Shown here: positions 1 through 11,400 of the stretch, in pieces | Numbering within the stretch: position 1 is the first letter of the stretch | Layout: every line of letters begins with the position of its first letter | The notes under the pieces: model-generated | The model's input: the letters and a program-made list of their open reading frames with translations, nothing else | Database searches by the model: none | What the model was told of the DNA's origin: nothing | Assembly (NCBI RefSeq): GCF_900090045.1 | Contig: NC_041782.1 | Coordinates: 1,893,001 to 1,957,000, forward strand | Source: Plasmodium malariae | Taxonomy: Eukaryota; Apicomplexa; Aconoidasida; Haemosporida; Plasmodiidae | Direction: 5' to 3' | DNA: 64,000 bases | Made by a program: the position numbers and the translations under genes

Positions 1-262
1 TCTTTTCCTTGAAATCGTCTTAAAAATACAGTCGCGATTCTCCAAAGTAGGCTTTACTCTCATACGCACTTTAGTGTAAATAGTGTGTATTATCTTGTTA
101 GGTTTTTAAGTTTTTGCATGCAGAAAATTATTTCAAAAATGTAGAAGGCGGGAGAATATTACCTATTATGAGGGATATAATTTAGGGAACGCTTTTATAG
201 AATTGTGATAAGGAAATATACTTTTAAATTGCGATAACTATAATGAAAATGGGCAATTATGA

Positions 263-325
263 GTTTTTGTTTTTGTTTTTGTTTTTGTTCGTGTTCGTGT
301 TCGTGTTTGTGTTCGTGTTCATGTT
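263..325. repeat. 6-bp tandem repeat (TTTTTG / TTCGTG)
   Basis: About ten consecutive hexamers, first TTTTTG and then a TTCGTG variant. The reading frame through it encodes only Phe-Cys and Cys-Ser alternation, so it is not coding. Confidence 0.8.
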
Positions 326-682
326 TGGGCTCAGTCGGAAACACAAAAAGAGATAAAAAGGTAGGATGTTATATATATACATACATGCACATATACGCAT
401 GTGCGTACATACATACACGAATACTTCCGTACGTACGTGTATAACGCATACTTTTTTTATGTATATTTTGAGTTATATAAGCCTTTTAAACATTGAAAAA
501 TAAAAAAAGCATTTCTCATATGCTCGTAAGGAAAAAGTGTACGTTAAATTTATGTAGAGCGAAAATAAATTTATAGGTCCTTTATCTGCTTGTCTAAAAA
601 AGGGTCAAATGTTCTGCTTGGCATTCAGCAATGGCATATAAAGCATAAAAAGTAAAAAAAAAAAAAAAAAAAATCAAAAGTT

Positions 683-790
683 GAAAGAGTTAGAAAGAGA
701 TAGAAAGAAGTAGAAAGAGGTAGAAAGAGATAGAAAAAAGTAGAAAGAGGTAGAAAGAGATAGAAAAAAGTAGAAAGAGGGAGAAAGAAG
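683..790. repeat. 10-bp purine minisatellite
   Basis: Roughly ten imperfect copies of a GTAGAAAGAG-type unit on the plus strand. It is entirely purine on one strand, so it is a potential triplex or nucleosome-excluding tract upstream of the giant gene. Confidence 0.75.
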
Positions 791-1468
791 AAGAAACGAT
801 AATAAAAAAGAATATTTATCATTTTTGCAAATTAAAAAGAACGTCTTCTTTCTCTTTCTTCTTTTTTAACCTCAATTATAAAAGTGCACATATAAATATG
901 TGAGTTTGATTTATGGCAGCGCTTCGGTTTAGCGGCAAAACGCGTTTGCACGAGTGGGGACGTATGTGTATATGCGTAAGTTTAGGACTATCTCTTAACT
1001 TCGTTCAGTTATATTTAGTTTAGTTATATTTAGTTCAGTTTAGCTCACTCTATTTCATTTTCGTTTATTTTACTTTATTTTATTCTCCGTATCTTGCTAT
1101 ATGTTAAATACACTCACACACCATCCAACCCCTGCTCAAAAAAAAAAAAATATTTGATATACGCCATTTTGTCATTCTGCATCATAGTAACATATAGTAA
1201 TAGATTATTATGTAGTTTGTCTAGGAATTATTTTGTTTGCTTTCATTCTTTCATTCTTTGATTTTTTTTTTTTTTTTTTTTTTTGTTTCGTCTTGAGGGA
1301 GAGGGGGCGTACAAACCAAGCAAATACACGAGTCTATTCTTATATTTGTTCCCCCTCCACCGACTTGCGTTAACAGCAAACGTATAACATATAACACGTA
1401 ATAGGGAACAGGGAAGTGATAACCGCTACCCGTGTTCTCACTTCAAAAGTTAAATTGCGGGGTAAGCC

Positions 1469-4400
1469 ATGGAGGAGGACTTCGGAAAGCTGTTTCCCCC
1501 AGAACAGGATGTGGAAAACTTGAAGAAATACTTGGATCAGGGGGACTTAAAGTTTGAAAATGAGGATCTAAAGAGAGAAAGGGAAAAGATAAAAAGTGAT
1601 AAGGTGTTTATCGACTGTGTTAGAAATATATGGATGAATATATTAAATAAGAAATTAGATGATAAATTTAGCAAAATTGAATATTTTAAAATAATGTTAA
1701 GAATATGTAAAGTGTTAATACCTCAATTTGAAATAAAAGAAGTAGTAAAGATTGTAAATGATGAATGGAATAATGATTCTAAGGGGAAAAAATATTTAAA
1801 TTTTTCCTCTTTTTTTAATGCATTTTTTGAATTGTCAGATATATGGACACCAACAATAAATGCACATGATTATGCTCATTTTTTAAAATCACTATTTTAT
1901 AGAATTACATTTATAGAAATTAAAAAAAAAAATGGGGAAATTGTTAAAAGGAAACCAATTATTATGATTCATTTTAAAAGAAAAGACGAAAAAAAAAAAT
2001 TATCTTTATACAATGATGGGACTACAATATGTGATAGTTCTGATACAAGCAAAAAAGAAGGAACTAATAATAATTTAATAAAAACTATTAAGTCTATAAG
2101 GAGGTTATCAGTAGAAATGGAACAGCTGAAAAAGCAGTTTACCAAAAAGTTTAGTGAGAGTTATAAGATGCAGTCTTCTTTCTTATATGATATTGATGAT
2201 GATGATACTACAGATCAGAATATTTTTGAAAATCTGTTACATAATAAAGAAAACACCTCCTACCTGCAGCGGAACATTGTACTTATGGACGTAAATGAAA
2301 TTGCTCCTTTGGAATATACAGACTACGATGAAGAACAAATTGAATTTGCTTCCGACCAGCGCACAGGGGGCAGAAAGTCCTTCTTGGGGCGCCCTACGTC
2401 AGGGGGGAGATCGGACCACGGTGAGTGATGCGTTATGCAGTTCGGATTGTAGTATACCACGTAGTGTGTTACTTAGTATACCATTTAGTATGCCAATTAG
2501 TATACCACGTAGTATACAACTTACTATACCACTTACTATGCCACTTAGTATACCACTTAGTATACCACGTAGTATACAACTTACTATGCCATTTAGTATA
2601 TCATTTGGTACACCACTTTTTACACCGCTTCGCATTCACTTGTCGTTTCTTGCCTTGCAGGTGAAGGAACAGGAAGCAGAAAGGGAGGAATAATCGAGAT
2701 GACAAGTAAGAAAGACGAAGGAAAAAAAAAAATAAATGTATCAGGGGAAAGTCCTTGTAGCTCTGTCTTTAAAAGGAATACGATCAGCTCTTCAGTGAAC
2801 ATTTTTAAGGAAAATAAATCGAAAAAATATTTTGATCCCAAAAGAAGAAAAACAGATGCATCTGTAGTGTATGAAGAATCTAAGTTAAAAGGGGCCGAAA
2901 GAGCAGATAGAGATGTGTCAAGCAAAGTTGATGAACAAAATGAAAAAAGAAAATCTCTAATAGATAGTTCGTTACTTATTGATGGCATCAATTTTTCCGA
3001 ATTTACAAAAGAGTGTAAAATAATTGTGAACGATCAAGGGGATGATAAGTTGAAAGAAGATATGAACAAAGACATAGTAAAGGAACAGTATGATGACTTA
3101 TTTGCATCAGGGAAGAAACCCTTTTTGGAGGTAGACTCGGGCGAGGATTTCAATGAAAGTTTTATGCAAGTGAGAGAGGGGAAAATGATAGCAGAGAAGG
3201 AGCGGAAGGAGAAGGAGAGGAAGGAGAAGGAGCAGCAGAAAAGAGACAAAAAGAACGATGAGTATAGTAGAGAAGATGCTACTTATAGTGTTAATAAAGT
3301 TTTAAGTGACGATAAAAAGAGCAAACATAGTGATAAAATCAAACCTGAAGAAGAAAGTGTAAAGAATAGGGAAGCATTTGAAGGCACAATCACTGTAGTT
3401 GACGCAGGGGAGAAACTAAAAGAAGGAATGAACGAAGAAATGGAAAAAGAGATAGAAGTAGAGGGAAGGAAAAAAAAGAAAGAAAAAAAAGATGCGTTGT
3501 CTTCTAATGACTCAAATGATGCAGTATTGAGTCAAAAGGAGAAGGAAACACCTCCGAATGATCAGGATAAATCATTAAAGGAATTCAAGGAAGAATTTGA
3601 AAAGATGAAAAAAGGAGCTAAAACGGAAACCTCAATTTTGATAGCGGCATCTGCTTCCGCTGGTGATGAGGCTTATAAAGCAGGAACCGCTAGTGGGAAA
3701 AAAGGGGGAAGTGCTAGTATTGTAAAAGAACACAGTCCATATGGTTCTGATGAGGAATACATAGATGCCCTAAAAGACAACTTGAAGGACACAGTAATAC
3801 TTTTAGAAAATGTAGCTGAAGCGGAAATGGAAGGAAAAGAAAGGAATAATAATAAAATGAGCATAGATGGTCAGGTGAAAACGAGTGGAGTTCTACAAGA
3901 AAATGAACGAAGGAGTATCTCTCTGGTCGAAGTGGAGAAAGATGACGAAGGGAAGAATAAGAATGACATGTTCAAAACAAGAGACTACTTAGAAAAGGAA
4001 AAAAGAAAGTTAGAAGAGTTAAAACTAAAGGAAAAGAGAAGTTCTAAAAGGGCAGAAGGAAATGAAGAGAGCATTGCAGGGGAGCTGATTGATGACAACA
4101 AAATAATTATGGATGGTCAGAATAGATTAAGTGACGATAATAATAATAATAATGCACTTAAAGAGAGGAAAACCGGAATAGGTGAAGGAAGTACAAATGA
4201 TGATTCTTTTAAAATAAAAGATATATCTTTTAGTAACAAATTAGATAAAGAAACGAGGCGAAAATATGAAGAAGAATTGATACATGATGAGTCAAGAAAA
4301 AAATCAAGTGAATCAGTGGGGGATGGGGCAGACAAATTAATACTGAGTGAACATGGCGAAAGTGCACAAGGTTTTGGAATAGCTCAAGGAGCGGAAGAAG

Positions 4401-7400
4401 ATAAAGAACTGAATGAGCAGAAAAAATTAATGCTTAGTGTTAAAAAACACATTTCGGATAAGTATGAATTGTACAAAGAAAACTTAAATAACTTCTTGAA
4501 AAAAATGAATAGGGAAAATATTTTAAAAGATGATGAGAAGGAAGAGGGGAAAAAGGAAGGAGACGATGATGGGGATGATTATGATGATGGGGATGGTTAT
4601 GATGATGGGGATGGTTATGATGATGGGGATGGTTATGATGATGAATACATATCTGGGGAGGAATACTCACAAGGAAACACATTAAATAAGGGGTTAAGAA
4701 GTAAACACTACGAAGTAGATTTGGCCAACTTGAACACAAAAAATGAATTAATTGAAAACTTAGAAATAAAAAAGTGTACAGATGAATCTTTTTCTTCAGA
4801 TAGGACCAGAGAAACTTTTAACGAAATGACTAAAATATTGAATGACGTGATTGTTAAGAGTGAGATAGGTACTTTAGAAAAGAAATATGATAAAACTATT
4901 TCAACACCGAAAGGTATGGATGAAAGGACGAGTTTGTTACAGGAACAGAATACTGAGGGGGAGGTACCATATAATACGAAGGAAGTACAGGATTTGCTTC
5001 TTAACGAGAGGGTAGTAAAGAATATTTTATTTGATGAGGGGGAAGAAAAAGAAAATGTTGAGCTTCCCGATATTGAAGAGAAGCAAAGGTTAAGGGAGAA
5101 AAAAGAAGAACCCACTTCTAAATATAGCGAAAGGAAAGAGGATAAATATTTAGTAAGGGAAAATGAAAATGAAAGTGGAATTGAAATTGGAATTGGAATC
5201 GGAAGTGTAGTTGGCAGTGGAACTGAAATTGGGAGTAATAGGAAGACTACGTTATTGCATGAAGGAAGAGAACATAGTGTGTTACTAAGTGAGGAGGGGA
5301 AAAAAGGACAAACACTGGGCGATCAGACAGGGGGCAATAAAATCGGTAATCAGAATGAGGTGAAAGATATGGAAGAAGTGAAAGAATCAAAAGAAATGAG
5401 AGAACCAAAAGATGTGAAAGAATCAAAAGATGTGAGAGAATCAAAAGAAGTGAGAGAATCAAAAGATGTGAGAGAATCAAAAGAAGTGAGAGAATCAAAA
5501 GATGTGAGAGAATCAAAAGATGTGAAAGAATCAAAAGATGTGAGAGAATCAAAAGACGTGAGAGAATCAAAAGATGTGAGAGAATCAAAAGATGTGAAAG
5601 AATCAAAAGATGTGAGAGAATCAAAAGACGTGAGAGAATCAAAAGAAGTGAGAGAATCAAAAGAAGTGAGAGAATCAAAAGATGTGAAAGAATCAAAAGA
5701 AGTGGGAGAATCAAAAGAAGTGGGAAAACCAAAAGAAGAGAAAGAAAAATTGAATGACCGAATGGGTCTACAACATGAAATGCTAGAGAGAAATGATATG
5801 GAGCGTAGGGCCCATGACAATGACGAGCTGAAAGGTAAGTTATACAGTCACAACGAAATGAAGGATATAATATATGGAGTAAAGGAGACAGTAGAAACTT
5901 CCTATAGTGGAAAAGAGGCAGTAGAGATTTCACATAACGAGAATGAAAGAAAAGACATACCCCATGAAAGAGTAATAGCAGTAGGCATGCCTTATGAACA
6001 GGTTAGGCAGGAGGAGAAACCACACAGGCAAGTAGTAGCAGTAGACAAGCTGTACGAACAGGTCGGCGTTGGAGAGACCTCAGATTCCCTGGTGGAAGCA
6101 GAAGACATGGCAAGCGGAGAAGAGGACAAACAGAAAATGTTATACGAAGAAAGGATAAAATATACAGAAATGGAAGACAAAAAAGAAAGAGAAAGAAAGA
6201 AATTAAAGTTTTTATTCGTAGATGATGTACATAAAATAAGGAGCTTCATAAAAATAAATAAACGAAGTAAAAGAGAGAATTTTATAGTAGTATCAAATTC
6301 TCATGAGTGTATTCATAGCTTAGTAAAATCATTAAAAATTGAATTTATTGAACCATCTGTTGTGTTACGAAGAAATATTGAAGTACAACAAGAATTCTTA
6401 TCTCCATTAGGTAGGCTAATAAATAATGATTTGAAAAATGGGAAAATGGTTGATTTCCAAAAAATGATGGACTTAACACTGGAATATATGAATACAATTA
6501 TTTCTAAAAATAATGGATATCTTTTATATATAAATTATAATTTTTTACCCTATTTAAAATATTTCTTGTCAAAATTGAAAAAATTATCTTCTTTAAATTT
6601 TATTAATTATAAGAATTTTCTCAACATGAATTTTTCAAAAAATATACTTGAAGATAATGAAATAAATACTGTCGATTTTTTACTAGAGGACAAAAACTTT
6701 ATTTTGGCAAATCCATTTAGGCATTCCTTTCCCACCTTTTGCGTAGTTCTAAAAAGGCATGCAAATTCCCGGTAAGAGGAGAAGCGGAGCCATGTACCCA
6801 AAGATACGGCAGTTGCTGTTACTGTTACTATCTCCGTAGTTGTAACTGCACTCGTTACTGTTAATTTTTTTTTTTTTTTTTTTTCTCATCATAATCTTAC
6901 CTTGCTATTTCTTTTCTTTCCAACTGTGCTCTTTAGTTCCGACCAAGAGAAGGAAGCTCGAATAAATAGAACCTACGAAAACTTGCTAGGCTTCTTTAAA
7001 AAGAAGAACTTGCTACCAATGAAAATGGTAAACATCAATGGTAAGGATGTGGAATTAAACATTCAGCTACAAAAGGGGGTAAGTACAGGAACTCGAGAAA
7101 TAGGAGAAGCAGGTGTAGAAGAGGGGGAAGATGAAGATGAAAACGATAAAGAGGAAGGAACAAAAGAAGGTGAAGATAATGAGGATGGACAAGAAGATAA
7201 TGAGGATGGACAAGAAGATAATGAGGATGGACAAGAAGATAATGAGGATGGACAAGAAGATAACGAGGGTGGACAAGAAGATAACGAGGGTAAAGGCGTA
7301 AACAACCAAGATGGAGATGAATACAATGATGAGGAAACAAGAGAAAGTTCAATCAAAGAAAGGGAAAAGATAATCGCAAAAATATGCGCAGAAAAAAAAG

Positions 7401-8426
7401 AGGAAAATGATGAAGAGATGGTAAGTGATGGCGCAAAAGATGAATGGGATGAGTATTTCGATGAAGAATATTTAAGCGTGGACAGCATGGAAAGAAATTA
7501 CTTTCAGCAGGAAGAAGAGGTAGAGGAAGATAAAGAAGACGAAGAAGACAAAGAAGATAAAGAAGACGAGGAAGACGAAGAAGATGATGACGACGAGGAA
7601 GAAGAAGATGATGACGATGAGGAAGACGAAGATGATGACGACAAGGACGAAGACGAAGATGATGATGACAAGGACGAAGACGAAGATGATGACGACAAAG
7701 ACGAAGACGATTACGACAAGGATGAAGAACGAAATAAACAGAAGAGCAAGTTTCTCAATGCAAAACTGAATAAACGTAACAAGGGTGGAAACGCAAGGAA
7801 GGACAATGCAGAGGAATCCACCATTTGCAGCATTGTGAATGTCGACAACATAAGTGAAAAATACTTCGATCTGATGAACAAGGAAATAAATTATATTTAC
7901 AAGTGCGTGAACCCCGAAAATTACTATAAGAATTATTACGAAGACTTGAGTAGTTACCATAATAATATGAAATTAGAAGAGGAAGTTAACGTTCTTCTGT
8001 CTCATTTTAATCTGTTATTAAGGAGTACATATGGCGAAAGAAAGGAAACACAATGTGCTAACAGTTCTGTTAATGTGTATAATGTGAGTGATGAGATGGA
8101 AACGCTGGAAAGGATGAAAAGCATGAACTATGTGCAGGTATACGGGGAAAGAGAAATGGTAAACGAGTCTATCAAAGTGGTTAAACCAAACGATGATCCG
8201 ACATGGAATGAAGGAGAAGAGACGAAAAATGGCTTAATGGAAACAGAACGAATGGAGAAAGAGCTATTACAAATACTTGATAAACACTTTCACATAAAAA
8301 CAATACATATAGATGTAATTAATAATCATTCTGTTCAGAAAATATTTTATATTAACATGATTAAAAATAATTATTCCTATTATTTGAAGAATAACTTTTT
8401 CCCTTATAAATATAAGGAAAGGATGG

Positions 8427-8464
<38 letters not shown>

Positions 8465-11400
8465 AAAGGGTACAACGAATTAATAGTGCACCTAAAAACA
8501 AAATCTACTTCATGTTCGTCTAAGTTAATTTTGAATAGAGAGGACTACACCACGAATGATGAGAAATGCCATGGGATGAACTATGGTCAAGTTAATGGGT
8601 CACTTAACCATTATGAACGTCCTGACATGGTCAGAAAAAAGGATAATCTAAAGGATGAGGAAATTCAAACGGTATATTATAGACACTGGAACAGTTTTTA
8701 TAAGTACTGTCCGGTCTCTTTTATAAATGAAAGGAAGTTCATAAAAGGAAATAAAATATTTACAGCTATTTATAAGAATAAAGTATATATGTTAGAGAGT
8801 TATGAAAAAATGGTTGAATTTTTAAAGCACCCCAAATTTTATTCTAGTCATAAAATAAAAGAGTCTATAAATTTCTGTGTCGTTATTTATTTTCCAAACG
8901 ATGACTTGAAAAAGGAAATCATTTACTTTTTACAGTCGTATGAGAATGTAATACACATAGATTTGGAATATTACTTTAAACACTTATTTGAGCCAGGTAC
9001 TAGTACAAATGAGAGGGAAGAAATTGTGGACACGTACCTGTTTGAGGTTAATCGTCTAATCGAAGGGAAGGCAATCTCTTCGTTGTTTATTGTAAGGTAT
9101 ATATGCATGAGGATAAACAAAATTTACTATTTTAATGTGTACATAATGAGAGAAATAACAAAAAGCTTGAATGAATTGCAAATGGAGATTGCTACTTTAC
9201 TTGAGAAGAAGAAGAAGAAGAAGGTATATCTGTTTGGCAGTTTCGAACAAAGAGCAGTAAAACCAGATGATGACGATGATGATAAGAACGATGATAAGGA
9301 CCATGATAAGGACCATGATAAGGATGGTGATAATGACGATGATAAGAACGATGATAATGATGGTGATAATGACGATGATAATCATTTTGGTAAAAACAAA
9401 ATTGAAAAAAAATTATTTAGACATGCAATAAAAATAAAATCTTTTTACAATCTATTATTAATTAAAAGAAATGATGATAAGGATGGAAATATAAAGAGTA
9501 TAATCGATGAAATTTTCAGTTGTCATGATATCAGAGACTTAAATGAAACCATAAATAAGTTAATTTTATTCATTGTTGAATTGTTCGAATGCGAGAATGA
9601 AAAATATGCTTCTGAGAAGGATAGGAAACATATAGAAAGAGAAAACTACGACTTGGGTTTATCTCATTCTTATCAAAACAATTACTCAAAGGATGCAAAC
9701 AATAAGGATGGTAGTACCTTTTCTTCAAAGAGAGATGAGAGTGCTACTTCTATTTCAAAGGGGAATTTTATTATTAGTGGTATGCCAATAAATAGTAAGA
9801 TATATACATATTTAAAAAAAATGAATATAAAAATTGATAGCATCATTACGTTTAACATGAATACAGAAAGGGATGAAGCGACAAAAAGATTCAAAGATAA
9901 CATTCTACACCAGGTTGAACAAAAAAAGGGTTTTCCAAATATTTGCTCCAAGTATAACTCTCTCTATATATACAATAAAAATTATAAAAGAGAAATGGAA
10001 AAGTTGAAGGAGGAAAATTACAGTATTCATGCCATACATATCGATAAGGGGCATAACGTTTATTATTACTCGAATGAAATAAGAAAATTAATAAATCCGT
10101 ATATTCACTTTTATCTCAATTATAATAGCGTGCTAGATGATGATAACCTAGTTGACAAGTTAAATAATGCTTATGCTAATGTCTATTGTCCGTATATTTT
10201 AAAAAAGCATAATTGGCTGTATAAATGTAAATATAACATAAAATTAATATATGATGAAAAAGTTCATTTCTTATCCAATATCTATCATGCCTTTCTATTC
10301 GCTCAGAATAGGAAGTTTTACATGTGCCCATCCGAAGTTCCACCTTTAAGAATTTTACTTCTTACTGACAAGGGTTATAAATTTAATGAAGAAATAGACA
10401 GTATTGCATGTAAATTTTTTTTAAAATGTGTAGACGTAACCGATGAATTTTCAGCAAATTTTAAGTACATCTGTATGTACATAGTGAAATACGTTTATGT
10501 GTACAAACTGTGCACTAACCATAGTAAGGAAAAGGAAAAGGAAAAGAAAGAAGAAAAGGAAAAAGAAGAAGAAAAAACAAATGCTAAAACGATAGAAAGA
10601 ACGATAGCAAAAACGATAGCAAAAACAAAAGCAAAAGCAAAAATATCCTTAAGAAATATTGCCATAAATACCATTTCCTTTCTTAAATTTCAAAATGAAA
10701 TTTACCTCAACAACGAAGATGTTTCCTTTTTAGAAGATAATATGACTAGTATAAACACATCTGAGCAATGTACTATTGAAGAGGAGGAGAGAATATATAA
10801 CATCTTATTTTGTTTAATTAAGCCATTTAATGTTATTTTGAACGTTGTTAAAATATTAACAACTCGATTTATTCTGCATGAACAACTACAAAATTGCTTA
10901 ATCAAATTTACCTGCACAGGCAAGAATATTTTTAATATAACAACGGATGAGAAAATTTTATCCCATTTGAAGTCATTTTTGAAACAAAAAAAGCAGGCTG
11001 CTATCATATCCACCCAAAATGAAGGAGATAAAAATAAGGCGAAGGAAAAGTCCCTAAAACAGAAAAATTGGAGCGAAAACGATAGCATTAAGATAGAGAA
11101 GCCTGGCACATTAGCGTATGTAAATAATGAACAGAAAGGAGATAACCCAAAAGATGATGGACATAATTTTAACGAAAAAAATAATTCTCAGCAAACTAGG
11201 GTTCATCAAAACGATGAAGAGAGAGGCAGCGACGACCAAGTGAAAGAGGAGGAAGAATTTATCTCTACTGATGATACTTCCGACCATGCGAGCCAGACCT
11301 CTGATAATTTGGACAGTCGTTTTAGTTATGATAAAGACACTATATATATTAAACATATGGAAAAGATGTTTTTAAAGAAGAATGAAAAGGCAATACTTAA

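Larger units (their letters stand above)
1..1468. other. Intergenic/upstream region with short tandem repeats
   Basis: No gene is supported here. The stretch is the 5' flank of the giant gene that starts at 1469. It holds a 6-bp repeat (TTTTTG passing into TTCGTG, about 263-325), a 10-bp purine repeat of the GTAGAAAGAG type (about 683-790), poly-A and poly-T runs near 655-673, 1139-1150 and 1262-1284, and one TGCATGCA palindrome at 115-122. The region just before the start codon (1300-1468) is noticeably less AT-rich, as is common for a 5' leader. Confidence 0.6.

Noticed and set aside
5247..5933. Long minus-strand open frames opposite the giant gene
   Set aside because: They mirror the 18-bp ESKDVR repeat; the composition is pure Leu/Ile/Ser and the plus frame is the real one.
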